This document shows positions 17,901-27,369 of a stretch of 64,000 bases of DNA, one piece after another (position 1 is the first letter of the stretch; each line of letters starts with the position of its first letter). The DNA comes from Microbacterium sp. Leaf288 (GTDB lineage: Bacteria; Actinomycetota; Actinomycetes; Actinomycetales; Microbacteriaceae), in contig NZ_LMNI01000001.1 of the NCBI RefSeq assembly GCF_001422925.1, positions 82,463-146,462 on the forward strand, in the 5' to 3' direction. The notes below the pieces were generated by a model. That model was given only the letters and a program-made list of their open reading frames with translations. It was not told the DNA's origin and ran no database searches. Position numbers and translations under genes: made by a program.

Positions 17901-19201
17901 CACTTCACTCCCTTGATGCGGTAGACGAGCACGGCGCCGGCGAGGGACACGAGCGCGCCGAAGAGGTAGTACACGGTGTAGCCGCCGAGGGAGGTGGTGG
18001 CGCCGAGGGCGATGATGCCCGGGGCGATCGCGGGGGCGATCGACTGCGGCAGCGCATTGGCGATGTTGAGCACGCCGAGGTCCTTCGCGGTGTCGTCGCG
18101 GTTGGGCAGCACCTCGGTCGCCAGGGCCAGGTCGACCGACATGAACGAGCCGGCGCCGAAGCCGATGATCGCCTGGGCGACGAGGACGACGGCGATGCTC
18201 GGTGCGAACGCGAGGGTCACGAGGCCGACGACCATGATGACGCCGGCGATCGCGACGAACGGGCGGCGCTTGCCGATCTTGTCGGAGAGCACGCCGCCGA
18301 GCGGGCCCGAGATGGCCATGGCGACCATCGACGCGAGGTTGGCAATGAGGATCGTGGTGATCGCGGTCTGCTCGTCGAGGCCGAACTTCTCGGTGAGGTA
18401 GAAGGGCAGGAACGTCGCGATGCCCGCGTAGCCGAACATCACGAGGAACTTGGTGAGCCAGGTCCAGCCGAAGTCGGGGTGCTTGGCCGGGTTGAAGACG
18501 AACGAGCCGAAGAACTGGCCGACCGTGAACTTCTGCGCGGGCTTGTGGTCGAGGCGGCGGTCCTTCAGCACGAGGACGAACAGCACCGCGAGCACGGTGG
18601 CGATGGCCGCGGGCACGACGAAGCGGGCGAAGTCGTCCGACAGGAAGTTGACCAGGAACGAGCCGGCGAGGATGCCGAGCGGCGTGGTGAGGCCCACGAT
18701 GCCCGACACCTTGCCGCGGCCGGTGACCGGCACCTGGTCGGGGAGCGTCGCGTTGGCGGCGGCGAGCACGGCGTTCATCGAGGTCTGCACGAGGCACCAC
18801 GCGATGAGCACGACCCACACCGACTCCGCGACGCCGATGAGGGCGAAGCCTCCGAGGCCGACGAGCGTGCCGCCGAGGATCCACGGGCGGCGCATGCCGA
18901 AGCGGGAGGTCGTGCGGTCGGACAGGCGGCCGGCGAGCGGGTTGGCGATGAGCGCGAACAGCGCGCCGACGCCCATGATGAGCCCGAGGTTGGCGGTGGC
19001 GGTGCCTTCGGGCGAGATGTGCTCGACCTTGAAGGCCATCGAGACGAGCACCGGCGTCAGCAGCGCGAGATAGACGCCGAAGTTCACCGCGGCGAGGCCG
19101 GGGGTGTAGCCCCGGGGAGTCTTCTCAGGCGTGGTGCCCGGTGCCTTGAAGCCGGTCGTTCCGGCGGCCGCAACCGTCGCGGCGGGCGACATCTCTGTCA
19201 T
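17900..19201 (-). CDS. MFS transporter, probable glycoside/oligosaccharide permease
   Basis: A 433-residue transporter with 12 predicted membrane segments and the MFS loop motifs NPLAGRLSDRTTSRFGMRRP (loop 2-3) and GPLGGVLSDKIGKRRPF (loop 8-9). The two copies of the loop support a GPH/sugar-type MFS. The start ATG 19201 has AAAGGACTCC just upstream. It is translationally coupled to the GH3 gene (ATGA overlap), so uptake of a glycoside followed by cytosolic cleavage is the simplest model. Regulation is probably by the divergent double-TetR protein through the 19263-19306 repeats. Confidence 0.9.
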   Translation of the reverse strand: MTEMSPAATVAAAGTTGFKAPGTTPEKTPRGYTPGLAAVNFGVYLALLTPVLVSMAFKVEHISPEGTATANLGLIMGVGALFALIANPLAGRLSDRTTSRFGMRRPWILGGTLVGLGGFALIGVAESVWVVLIAWCLVQTSMNAVLAAANATLPDQVPVTGRGKVSGIVGLTTPLGILAGSFLVNFLSDDFARFVVPAAIATVLAVLFVLVLKDRRLDHKPAQKFTVGQFFGSFVFNPAKHPDFGWTWLTKFLVMFGYAGIATFLPFYLTEKFGLDEQTAITTILIANLASMVAMAISGPLGGVLSDKIGKRRPFVAIAGVIMVVGLVTLAFAPSIAVVLVAQAIIGFGAGSFMSVDLALATEVLPNRDDTAKDLGVLNIANALPQSIAPAIAPGIIALGATTSLGGYTVYYLFGALVSLAGAVLVYRIKGVK

Positions 19202-19262
19202 CGGAGTCCTTTCTCGGGTGCGACGCGCGTCGACTCCGACGCGCGTCCAGCCACGAGCGTAC

Positions 19263-19306
19263 CTGAAACTCGACCGTTTGGTAACTGAAACTCGACCGCT
19301 TGGTAA
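19263..19306. promoter_or_regulatory. Tandem 22-bp operator candidate
   Basis: Two head-to-tail 22-bp copies with a single mismatch, each containing ACTCGACCG-(T/C)-TTGGTAA. They fill the space between the MFS gene (starting 62 bp away) and the double-TetR gene (starting 50 bp away). Position and direct repetition suggest the binding site of the adjacent regulator. Confidence 0.7.
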
Positions 19307-19355
19307 TCGACGAGGATAGGATGGGCGCAGACGAGCGCAGGGAGGCGGTGACGAC

Positions 19356-20630
19356 GTGACGACGACCACCGCACCCGGCGCCGTGCGCACCGCCCGCACC
19401 GAGCAGACCCGCGCCGCGATCGTCGCCGCGGCGCACGACGCATTCGTCACCCGGGGATACCGCGCCACGTCGCTGCGTGACATCGCGGCCGCCGCCGGCA
19501 TCAGCCACCCCGGTCTGCTCCGGCATTTCGCCACGAAGGACGAGCTGCTCGCCGCCGTGGTCGACCTGTTCGAGCGTGACAACGAGACCGAGCTCCTCGA
19601 GCGCATGGCGGCTGAGGACCCCGGCACCCTCGCCTACAGCGAGCTCGCGCGGCGCAACGAGACAGTGCCCGGATACCTGGCGCTCTTCGCCGCGCTCACG
19701 GGCGAGGCATCCACCCCCCGTCATCCCGCGCACGAGATCATGCGCGACCGGTACGCGCGCCTGCGCGAGCTGTCGACGGACGCCATCGACGAGGCGATCA
19801 CGCAGGACACCGTCGCGGCGGACCGCGACCCGGGCGGCGAGGCCGTGCGCGTTCCCGCCGCGTGGGACGGCCTCCAGCTGCTCGCACAGTACCTTCCCGA
19901 GCGGGTCGACATCGCCGAGACCCTCGAGACGTACGAGGCGTCGCTCGCACTGCCCGTGGGCTGGCGCGACGCCGACGATCCCCCACCCGCCTCGACGGCG
20001 GCGCCGGTGCCGCCGATGCCTTCCTTCGCGGCACCGGATGCTGCGCCCTCGGGCTATCGCGTGGGCCGCGAGCGCCGCGCGCTCATCGTCGACGGCGCCA
20101 CGGCGCTGTTCGCCGAGGAGGGCTACGGCGACACGAGCCTGCGCGACATCGCCGAACGCGTCGGCGTCTCGAAGTCGACGCTGCTGCACTACTTCGGGTC
20201 GAAGGAGGATCTGCTGAGCGCGGTGCTGAGCCACCGCGACCAGCAGATCGAGTCGCGGGCGGACCACGTTCCCGCCGACCGGGCGGTCACGGAGCTGCGC
20301 GGCCTCCCCCGCGGCGCCGCCGTCAACGCGGCGACGGCCCCGGGCCTCATCGAGGTCTACGCCGTGCTCTCGTGCGAGGCGGTGCCCGCCGACCATCCCG
20401 CGCACGCCTACTTCGAGGAGCGCTTCCGCGGCGTGGTGGACCACTTCGCCGCGCTGTTCCGCGCCGCCCAGGAGGACGGCGATCTCCCCTCTCACCGCGA
20501 CCCCGAGTTCGAAGCCCTCTGGCTCACCGCGCTCTGGGACGGCCTGCAGTACCAGTGGCTCTACGACCGCTCGTCGGTGGATGTCGCGGCTCAGCTCACG
20601 GCGCACCTCGACGACGTACTGCCGCGGTGA
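19356..20630 (+). CDS. Single-chain double TetR transcriptional regulator
   Basis: A 424-residue regulator that contains two complete TetR units in one polypeptide. The first helix-turn-helix is RGYRATSLRDIAAAAGISHP (about 32-51) with GLLRHFATKDELLAAVV. A Pro-rich linker lies near residue 205-225, and the second HTH is EEGYGDTSLRDIAERVGVSK with TLLHYFGSKEDLLSAVL. Each half has its own ligand/dimer domain, including a similar DGLQxLxxYLPERVD or DGLQYQWLYDRSSVD helix. GTG 19356 is preceded by GGGAGG. Normal TetR proteins are about 200 residues and dimerise; this one may act as a built-in heterodimer. It is divergent from the GH3/MFS operon. Confidence 0.9.
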   Translation: MTTTTAPGAVRTARTEQTRAAIVAAAHDAFVTRGYRATSLRDIAAAAGISHPGLLRHFATKDELLAAVVDLFERDNETELLERMAAEDPGTLAYSELARRNETVPGYLALFAALTGEASTPRHPAHEIMRDRYARLRELSTDAIDEAITQDTVAADRDPGGEAVRVPAAWDGLQLLAQYLPERVDIAETLETYEASLALPVGWRDADDPPPASTAAPVPPMPSFAAPDAAPSGYRVGRERRALIVDGATALFAEEGYGDTSLRDIAERVGVSKSTLLHYFGSKEDLLSAVLSHRDQQIESRADHVPADRAVTELRGLPRGAAVNAATAPGLIEVYAVLSCEAVPADHPAHAYFEERFRGVVDHFAALFRAAQEDGDLPSHRDPEFEALWLTALWDGLQYQWLYDRSSVDVAAQLTAHLDDVLPR

Positions 20631-20634
20631 CCGG

Positions 20635-22683
20635 TCAGGCGGCGGCGACCACCGCGAGCACGGCCTCGCCGTACGCCTCGCGCTTCTTGGCGCCGATGCC
20701 CGAGACACCGTCGAGGTCGGCGAGGCTCGCGGGCCGGCGCTCGGCGACGGCGCGCAGTGTCGCGTCGCCGAACACGATGTAGGCAGGCACGCCGAGCTCT
20801 TTCGCGACGCCGGCGCGCCACGCGCGCAGCGCCTCGAAGAGACCGGCGTTCGCAGGGTCGAGCGTCTCGGGAGCGGTGGACTTGCGCACCCGTGCGACGC
20901 TGCCGGAGCGGCCCATCACGTCGCGGCGCAACGGCACCGGCGTCTCGCCGCGCAGTACGCCCGCCGCAGAATCGCCGAGCGCGAGCGTGCCGTACTCGCC
21001 GCGGGCGACGAGGATGCCGCGGGCCAGCAGCTGGCGGATCACACTGCGCCAGTCCTGATCGCTGAGATCGGCGCCGAGCCCGTACGTCGAGAGCTGGTCG
21101 TGGCCCTGCTGCCGGATGCGGTCGGTCGAGGCGCCGCGGAGGATGTCGCCGAGGTGACCGGCGCCGAACGCCTGGCCGCGCTCGCGCTGCAGACGCACGA
21201 TCGTCGAGAGGAGCTTCTGCGCGGGGACGAGTCCGTCCCAGGTGTCGGGCGCCTCGAGGCACGTGTCGCAGTTGCCACACGGGGCAGAGGCTTCGCCGAA
21301 ATAGGCGAGCAGGTTCTGGCGGCGGCATCCGACCGTCTCACAGAGGCCCAGCATGGCGTCGAGGTGCTGGCCGAGCCGGGTCTTGAAGGCGCGGTCGCCG
21401 GGCGACTGATCGATCATGCGGCGCTGCTGCACCACGTCGCCGAGGCCGTAGGCCATCCACGCGACGGATGCCTCGCCGTCGCGGCCCGCCCGGCCGGTCT
21501 CCTGGTAGTAGCCCTCGACCGACTTCGGCAGGTCGATGTGCGCGACGAAGCGGACGTCGGGCTTGTCGATGCCCATGCCGAACGCGATCGTGGCGACCAT
21601 CACGACGCCGTCCTCGCGGAGGAAGCGGGACTGGTTCGCGGCACGCGTCTCGGCGGGAAGACCGGCGTGGTACGGCAGCGCGTCGACGCCCTGCGCCGAG
21701 AGGAACTCGGCCGTCTGCTCGACGGACTTTCGGCTCAGCGCGTAGACGATGCCCGCCGCGCCGGACCCCTGCGAGCGTATGAACGCGACGAGCTGGCGCC
21801 GCGGGTCGGACTTGGCCTCGATGCGGTACTGGATGTTGGGCCGGTCGAAGCTCGAGACGAAGTGGCGCGCCTGCGGCAGCTGCAGCCGCTCGGTCATCTC
21901 GCGGTGCGTCGCGGGAGTCGCCGTCGCCGTGAGCGCGAGACGCGGCACCCCGGGGAATCGCTCGGCGAGGGTACCCAGCGCCAGGTAGTCGGGGCGGAAG
22001 TCGTGACCCCACTGCGACACGCAGTGCGCCTCGTCGATCGCGATGACGCTGAGCTCTCCGCGCCCGAGGAATCGCAGCGTCGCCTCGGTGTTCAGCCGCT
22101 CGGGGGCGACGTAGAGGAGATCGAGCTCGCCCGCCAGGTACGCCCGCTCGACGGCCGCGCGCTCGGGCGGCGCCTGGGTCGAGTTGAGGTACGCGGCCCG
22201 CACGCCGTTGGCGACGAGCGCGTCGACCTGGTCGTGCATGAGGGCGATGAGCGGGCTCACGACGAGCCCCGTGCCCGGGCGTGCGAGCGCCGGAACCTGG
22301 TAGCAGACGCTCTTGCCACCGCCGGTGGGCATCAGCACGACGGCGTCGCCGCCGGCAATGACATGGTCGACGATCGCGCCCTGCTCACCGCGGAACGCGT
22401 CGTATCCGTACACCTCGCGCAGCACGGTGGCCGCGTCGGCGCCCGTGAAGTCCCGGCGCGGACCGGCGCCCGCGAAGGGGTCGATCGACGTCGAGCCGCC
22501 CGCCATGGGGTCGGGAGGCGGCTGGGCCCACGCGCCCGGAGGCTCCGGGCGACGCGCCAGCGGCGTCTGGAGGGGGCGTGGGGACCACCCGTCCTCCGGC
22601 GGCGCCCACGAATCGTCGGGCGCAGGAGCGAACTCGGGCTCCCACGCGAGGTCGGCGTACGGGTCGCCTTGGGGGATTGTCAC
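20635..22683 (-). CDS. recQ: ATP-dependent DNA helicase RecQ
   Basis: A 682-residue 3'-5' DNA helicase for recombination and replication repair. The helicase core starts near residue 80: Walker [26 protein letters not shown] (motif II plus aromatic loop), [12 protein letters not shown] and [11 protein letters not shown] (motif VI). Zinc Cys residues ([19 protein letters not shown]) and the RQC domain follow, and an HRDC domain closes the protein. GTG 22683 gives a normal family start. The first 80 residues are a Pro/Trp-rich extension; residues 33-53 of it are encoded by a dispersed 61-bp repeat also present in the SDR gene. The gene ends 4 bp from the double-TetR stop. Confidence 0.96.
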   Translation of the reverse strand: MTIPQGDPYADLAWEPEFAPAPDDSWAPPEDGWSPRPLQTPLARRPEPPGAWAQPPPDPMAGGSTSIDPFAGAGPRRDFTGADAATVLREVYGYDAFRGEQGAIVDHVIAGGDAVVLMPTGGGKSVCYQVPALARPGTGLVVSPLIALMHDQVDALVANGVRAAYLNSTQAPPERAAVERAYLAGELDLLYVAPERLNTEATLRFLGRGELSVIAIDEAHCVSQWGHDFRPDYLALGTLAERFPGVPRLALTATATPATHREMTERLQLPQARHFVSSFDRPNIQYRIEAKSDPRRQLVAFIRSQGSGAAGIVYALSRKSVEQTAEFLSAQGVDALPYHAGLPAETRAANQSRFLREDGVVMVATIAFGMGIDKPDVRFVAHIDLPKSVEGYYQETGRAGRDGEASVAWMAYGLGDVVQQRRMIDQSPGDRAFKTRLGQHLDAMLGLCETVGCRRQNLLAYFGEASAPCGNCDTCLEAPDTWDGLVPAQKLLSTIVRLQRERGQAFGAGHLGDILRGASTDRIRQQGHDQLSTYGLGADLSDQDWRSVIRQLLARGILVARGEYGTLALGDSAAGVLRGETPVPLRRDVMGRSGSVARVRKSTAPETLDPANAGLFEALRAWRAGVAKELGVPAYIVFGDATLRAVAERRPASLADLDGVSGIGAKKREAYGEAVLAVVAAA
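22525..22586. repeat. Dispersed intragenic repeat G, copy 1 (in recQ)
   Basis: About 61 bp with GCCCACGCGCCC at one end and GGGGGCGTGGGGACC at the other; the ends are partly complementary. The copy at 23855-23919 differs at about 4 of 61 positions. Here it is read on the minus strand as recQ residues 33-53 (starting WSPRPL and ending GAWA). Confidence 0.85.
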
Positions 22684-22790
22684 CCGTCCCAGGGTAGCCG
22701 CGGGATCCGACGCGCTCCCCCGTGCGCCCCGCCCGGTGCACAACCCGAGCCGAACCCATGTCCCCGGGTTGTGTGGAGGAGCCTCCCGGC

Positions 22791-22876
22791 ATCCTCAATT
22801 GAGGATCAGGGCCGAGATGAGGAGCGGCGCGCCGGGGTCGGGGCCGCACTCCGGCCCTGGACCTCAATTGAGGAGC
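22791..22876. repeat. Inverted-repeat element, CCTCAATTGAGG family (B2)
   Basis: ATCCTCAATTGAGGAT (22791-22806), the family core GCCGAGATGAGGA, an inner GGGCCG/CGGCCC pair, and a second CCTCAATTGAGG (22862-22873). It lies between recQ and the DUF1697 gene, upstream of recQ. Confidence 0.85.
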
Positions 22877-22900
22877 GAGTGAAGCCACCACACCCCGAGC

Positions 22901-23437
22901 TCAGCACCACTTCTCCGCGAGCGTGGTGATGACGTTCGCGTTGCGGTTGGTCGCGACGCCCAGCAGCTTCGCCGCGCGGAGCGGATCGACGGTTCCGGCC
23001 TGGTAGCCCGGGCCGAGAAGCGCGTGCGCGACGCGGCCGCGCACGACCATCTCGCCGGCATCCGTCGTGAGCCCCTCGATCTCGGCGATCGTGTCGGCCT
23101 GCGGCGCTTCCTTCAGCAGATACACGTAGTGCCGCTCCAGGCCGCGCCGGCCCGCAGTGAGGACGACGGCGTCACGGGCGATCGCCGCAAGCTCGTCGAT
23201 CGTGAACACCATCGTGGGTACGTCGAACCCGCGGTCCGCGGCGAAGGCGTCCTCGAGCGCCTTCTCGATCTTCGCCCGCGAGCGCAGCGTCGTCGTGAAG
23301 CGCACGTTGCCCGTGTTGATGTGGGTCTCGACGTCGGTGAACCCGACGCCCTCGACCGCGCGCACGATGTCGCCCTTCGGGAACTTCCGGTTCGCCCCGA
23401 GGTTGATCGCCCGCAGGAACGCCACGTACGTCGGCAT
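22901..23437 (-). CDS. DUF1697 family protein
   Basis: A 178-residue cytosolic protein of the widespread DUF1697 family. Its family start TYVAFLRAINLGANRKFPKG is clear, followed by THINTGNVRF and YVYLLKEAPQADTI. ATG 23437 is chosen because it gives this family N-terminus; the open frame extends 12 codons upstream without similarity. The biochemical role of the family is not established. It is divergent from the SDR gene. Confidence 0.9.
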   Translation of the reverse strand: MPTYVAFLRAINLGANRKFPKGDIVRAVEGVGFTDVETHINTGNVRFTTTLRSRAKIEKALEDAFAADRGFDVPTMVFTIDELAAIARDAVVLTAGRRGLERHYVYLLKEAPQADTIAEIEGLTTDAGEMVVRGRVAHALLGPGYQAGTVDPLRAAKLLGVATNRNANVITTLAEKWC

Positions 23438-23592
23438 GACGCCATCATCCCGGATGCCGCCCTTCCACCGCATGCGGTAGCGTCACCCCCATGCAATGCC
23501 TGTGACCCCGTCTCCCGTCACCATCGGTCTGCGCGATCCGCGCAGCCACAGAATCATGGATGCCGCGTGCCGGCGTCCGCGAAAGGCATCGC

Positions 23593-24531
23593 ATGTTCCC
23601 CTCCTCGTCGTCCCTGCCGCTCACCGGCAAGACCGCCCTCGTCACCGGCGTCTCGCGCCGGCGGGGCATCGGCTTCGCCGTCGCCGCCCAGTTCGCGCGC
23701 CTCGGCGCCGACGTCTTCTTCCACCACTACCGCCCGCACGACACACGCCTGCCGTGGGGCGGCGACGACCTCGACGCCGTGCGCGAGGGTCTGCGCGCGG
23801 AACTCGCGCCGGGCGCACAGCTCGGCGACATCAGCGCGGACCTGCGGGACGCGGCTGCGCCCACGCGCCCGCAGGCTCCGGGCGACGCGCCGGCGGCGCC
23901 GGGAGGGGGCGTGGGGACCGTCTCCCTCGTCATCGAGGCCGCCACGGCACTGACCGGGCGGCTCGACATCCTGGTGTGCAATCACGCGCAGTCGGGCGAC
24001 GACGGATCGATCCTCGACATGACCGCCGACCGGCTCGACGCCTTCTGGCAGACCAACACACGGTCGACGCTGCTGCTGACGCGCGAGTTCGCGAGGCTGC
24101 ACGCGGGCGCACCTGCACCCGACTCGCGCCCCGGCGAGCGCGTCGAGCGACGGGGGCCGTTCACCGAGCCGACCGGCCGCGTGTTCTGGATGACATCGGG
24201 CCAGATCCACGGCGCGATGCGCGGCGAGGTCGCATACGCGGCGAGCAAGGCGGCGCTCGCCGGCGTCACGAAGACGGTGGCGGCGGAGCTGCTCGACCTC
24301 GGCATCATCCTCAACACGATCGATCCCGGTCCGGTCAACACCGGCTATCTCGACCCCGAGACGACCGACCGGCCGCTCGACGAGATCGAGGCGTGGATGC
24401 GGTCGACGCCTTTCGGCCGCTATGGCGAGCCCGCGGATCCCGCGCGGCTCATCGGCTGGCTCGCGACGCCCGACGGTGCGTGGGTCGTGGGCCAGGTGCT
24501 GTCGACCGACGGCGGACTCGGGCTCGGCTGA
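23593..24531 (+). CDS. Short-chain dehydrogenase/reductase with a repeat-derived insertion
   Basis: A 312-residue Rossmann-fold NAD(P)-dependent oxidoreductase. TGVSRRRGIG (18-27) is the nucleotide loop, WMTSGQ and YAASKAALAG give the catalytic Ser and Tyr-x3-Lys, and DPGPVNTGYLDPE is the usual motif after strand 6. The normally NNAG motif reads CNHAQ. ATG 23593 has AAAGG upstream. Typical members have about 250 residues; residues 88-109 (Ala/Pro/Gly-rich) come from a 61-bp dispersed repeat and fall in the loop between strand 3 and helix 4, a place that tolerates insertions. A second extended loop precedes the catalytic Ser. The substrate is unknown. Confidence 0.9.
   Translation: MFPSSSSLPLTGKTALVTGVSRRRGIGFAVAAQFARLGADVFFHHYRPHDTRLPWGGDDLDAVREGLRAELAPGAQLGDISADLRDAAAPTRPQAPGDAPAAPGGGVGTVSLVIEAATALTGRLDILVCNHAQSGDDGSILDMTADRLDAFWQTNTRSTLLLTREFARLHAGAPAPDSRPGERVERRGPFTEPTGRVFWMTSGQIHGAMRGEVAYAASKAALAGVTKTVAAELLDLGIILNTIDPGPVNTGYLDPETTDRPLDEIEAWMRSTPFGRYGEPADPARLIGWLATPDGAWVVGQVLSTDGGLGLG
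23855..23919. repeat. Dispersed intragenic repeat G, copy 2 (in SDR gene)
   Basis: Second copy of the element in recQ, about 93% identical over 61 bp. Here it is read on the opposite element strand, as SDR residues 88-109, keeping the frame open. Neither copy contains a stop in the frame used. Confidence 0.85.
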
Positions 24532-24590
24532 GCGCGGTCGCAGCCGCGCCGGGGGTTCGTTGTGCGATGGGCACGATCGGGGCGTTCGGG

Positions 24591-27143
24591 CTACAGCCGC
24601 ACGACCTCGGTCACCCGCACCACCGCGGTGCCCGCCTCCTCCGACGCGGCGAGGTCGACCACGCCCCGGATGCGCCAGTCGTGATCGCCCGCCGGGTCGT
24701 CGATCGTCTGCTCCACGCGCCAGAGCCCCGAGGACGCAGCATCCGTCTCGTCCACGGTCACCAGTCGCGGCGACCGGGCCGCTCCGCCCGTCAGGATCTC
24801 GTCGTGGTCGTCGAAATACGCGTCGAGCGCGGCCGGCCAGTCCACCTCGGGGTCGAGCTCGACCAGCTCCTCGTCGCGCTGCAGCGCGGCGAGCTGCACC
24901 CTGCGGAACAGCTCGTTGCGCACCAGCACGCCGAACGCGCGGCGGTTGGTGAGCACCGACGGCGGGGCCGGCGGAACCACTGGAGCCGACGGGTCGTCCA
25001 CGGGGTTGATCAGCGCCTCCCACTCGTCGACGAGGCTCGAGTCGACCTGTCGGACGACCTCGCCGAGCCACGCGACCAGATCGTGGAGGTCGTCGTTCTG
25101 CGCCTCGGCCGGAACGGTCTGGCGCACCGCGCGATACGCGTCCGAGAGGTACCGCAGCACCAGTCCCTCGCTGCGCGCGAGCTGGTACAGCGAGATCAGC
25201 TCCGAGAACGACAGCGCCCTCTCGAACATGTCGCGCACGACCGACTTCGGCGACAGCTCGAAGTCGCGCACCCACGGCTGGCTCGACGCGAACACCTCGT
25301 ACGACTGCGCGAGCAGCTCCTCGAGCGGCTTCGGATACGTGACCTCCTCGAGCAGAGCCATCCGCTCGTCGTACTCGATGCCGTCGGCCTTCATCGCGGC
25401 GACGGCCTCGCCGCGCGCCTTGAACTCCTGCTGCGACAGGATCGGCCGCGGGTCGTCGAGCGTCGCCTCGATGACGCTCACGACGTCGAGCGCGTAATGC
25501 CCTGTCCCCGCGGCGCCCGCCGTGTCGTCGGGGTCGAGCAGCTCGATCGCGGCGAGCGCGAACGGAGACAGCGGCTGGTTGAGTGCGAAGTTCGGCTGCA
25601 GATCGACGGTGAGACGGATGCTGCGGCCCTCGCCATCGCCTCCGCTCCGGTCGATCTCCACCACGTCGGCCGTCAGCAGCGTGCGGAAGATCGCGATCGC
25701 GCGCCGCGCGAGCTCGTACCGCCGGGCGCGCGGCTCGTGGTTGTCGAACACGAGGCTGCGGACGTTCTCGAACACGTCGCCGCCGCGCGCGATGACGTTG
25801 ATGAGCATCGCGGCCGTGAGCTGCAGCTGCGGAACGAGGGGCTCGGGCTCGGCCTCGACGAGGCGCTCGAACGATCCGAGGCCCCAGTTGACGACGCCGG
25901 TCGGCGCCTTCTTGCGCACGATCTTCTTGCGCTTGGCGGGGTCGTCGCCGGCCTTGCGGAGCGCGGCCTCGTTCTCGATCTCCCACTCCGGCGCCATCAC
26001 GACGACGGTGCCCGAGGTGTCGTAGCCGGCGCGTCCCGCACGACCGGCGACCTGGTGGAACTCGCGCGCGGAGAGCTGGCGCATCTTCGTGCCGTCGAAC
26101 TTCGACAGCGCCGTGATGAGCACGGTGCGGATCGGCACGTTGATGCCGACGCCGAGGGTGTCGGTGCCGCAGATGACTCGGAGGAGCCCTCGCTGCGCGA
26201 GCGTCTCGACGAGCCGGCGGTAGCGCGGCAGCATGCCCGCGTGGTGCACGCCGATGCCCGCGCGCACGTAGCGCGACAGGGTGCGGCCGAACGCGGTCGT
26301 GAAGCGGAAGCCGCCGATCGCCTCGGCGATCGCGTCGCGCTGCTCGCGGGAGACGATCTTGATCGACGACAGCGCCTGCGCCCGCTCCATCGCGGCGGCC
26401 TGCGAGAAGTGCACGATGTAGACGGGCGACTCGCCGGTGTGCAGCAGCTCTTCGACCGTCTCGTGCACGGGCGTGCGGGCGTACGAGAAGTGCAGCGGCA
26501 CCGGGCGCTCGACCCCCGTGATCCGCGAGACCGTGCGCCCGGTGCGGCGCTCGAGATCCTCGGCGATCGGCGTGACATCGCCCAGCGTCGCCGACATCAG
26601 CACGAACTGTGCGCGAGGCAGGAGCAGCAGCGGCACCTGCCAGGCCCACCCGCGATCGTGGTCGCCGTAGTAGTGGAACTCGTCCATCACGACCTGGTCG
26701 ACCGCGGCGTCCGCGCCCTGCCGCAGCGAGAGGTTCGCGAGGATCTCCGCTGTGCAGCACACGATCGGGGCATCCGGATTCACCGACGAATCGCCGGTGA
26801 CCATGCCCACGTTCGCGGCGCCGAAGATGTCGACGAGCGCGAAGAACTTCTCGCTCACGAGCGCCTTGATCGGCGCGGTGTAATAGGTGCGACCGCCACG
26901 GGCGACGCAGGCCGCGTGAGCCGCGACCGCCACGAGCGACTTGCCCGTGCCCGTCGGCGTCGACAGGATCACGTGCGACCCCGACACGATCTCGATGACC
27001 GCCTCGTCCTGCGCGGGGTACAGCGCGAAGCCCTGATCCCCCGCCCACTCCACGAACGCGTCGTACAGCGCGTCGGCGTCGGGCGCCCCCGCGGGCGCAC
27101 CCGAGGCCTCGGCCGCGGCACTGATGGTCTCGAGAAGCGTCAC
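24591..27143 (-). CDS. DUF3516 DEAD/DEAH-box helicase (Ski2-like)
   Basis: An 850-residue superfamily-2 helicase of the actinobacterial Ski2/Mtr4-like group. Motifs run in order: TPTGTGKSLVAV (Walker A, about residue 56), VMDEFHYYGD (DEFH form of motif II), MSATLGD (III), GTDTLGVGINVP and REFHQVAGRAGRAGYDT (VI). The rest is the long C-terminal DUF3516 region, with PKPLEELLAQSYEVFASSQP. GTG 27143 is chosen because the frame upstream runs through an inverted repeat (27230-27323) with no helicase-like sequence. Likely roles are RNA turnover or repair-associated unwinding; the family is not well characterised. Confidence 0.92.
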   Translation of the reverse strand: MTLLETISAAAEASGAPAGAPDADALYDAFVEWAGDQGFALYPAQDEAVIEIVSGSHVILSTPTGTGKSLVAVAAHAACVARGGRTYYTAPIKALVSEKFFALVDIFGAANVGMVTGDSSVNPDAPIVCCTAEILANLSLRQGADAAVDQVVMDEFHYYGDHDRGWAWQVPLLLLPRAQFVLMSATLGDVTPIAEDLERRTGRTVSRITGVERPVPLHFSYARTPVHETVEELLHTGESPVYIVHFSQAAAMERAQALSSIKIVSREQRDAIAEAIGGFRFTTAFGRTLSRYVRAGIGVHHAGMLPRYRRLVETLAQRGLLRVICGTDTLGVGINVPIRTVLITALSKFDGTKMRQLSAREFHQVAGRAGRAGYDTSGTVVVMAPEWEIENEAALRKAGDDPAKRKKIVRKKAPTGVVNWGLGSFERLVEAEPEPLVPQLQLTAAMLINVIARGGDVFENVRSLVFDNHEPRARRYELARRAIAIFRTLLTADVVEIDRSGGDGEGRSIRLTVDLQPNFALNQPLSPFALAAIELLDPDDTAGAAGTGHYALDVVSVIEATLDDPRPILSQQEFKARGEAVAAMKADGIEYDERMALLEEVTYPKPLEELLAQSYEVFASSQPWVRDFELSPKSVVRDMFERALSFSELISLYQLARSEGLVLRYLSDAYRAVRQTVPAEAQNDDLHDLVAWLGEVVRQVDSSLVDEWEALINPVDDPSAPVVPPAPPSVLTNRRAFGVLVRNELFRRVQLAALQRDEELVELDPEVDWPAALDAYFDDHDEILTGGAARSPRLVTVDETDAASSGLWRVEQTIDDPAGDHDWRIRGVVDLAASEEAGTAVVRVTEVVRL

Positions 27144-27229
27144 CGTCCGAGTCTGCCAGGTCGCAGCATCCGTTCGTCCTGGCGGTCCCCCCGCTCGCGC
27201 GACCCTCTCGCGCGCGCCGCCCGCCCCTT

Positions 27230-27323
27230 CGCGGATCCGGAATTCGGACGTTCGTGACGTCTCCGGAGCCGCGGGGGGTCCCTGCTCCGGAAAGAGATCA
27301 CACCTCCGAATCCGGATCGGCGA
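27230..27323. repeat. Inverted-repeat element, GGATCCGGAATTCGGA family (D1)
   Basis: About 94 bp running from CGGATCCGGAATTCGGA to TCCGAATCCGGATCGGCGA, with an inner TCCGGAGC/GCTCCGGA pair. The element at 34577-34678, read on the other strand, shares both ends and the inner TCCGGAGC. It is intergenic, upstream of the DUF3516 helicase start. Confidence 0.8.
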
Positions 27324-27369
27324 GATGGGGTCGGCACGGGCAGGCAGGAGGCGGCGGTGCGGGGGCATG

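Noticed and set aside
23541..23556. CCACAGAATCAT as a third copy of the C-family hairpin
   Set aside because: Only one short arm resembles the family and no complementary arm is present.
23496..27257. 1253-codon plus-strand frame
   Set aside because: Runs across the SDR gene out of frame and antisense to the DUF3516 helicase; no domain visible.
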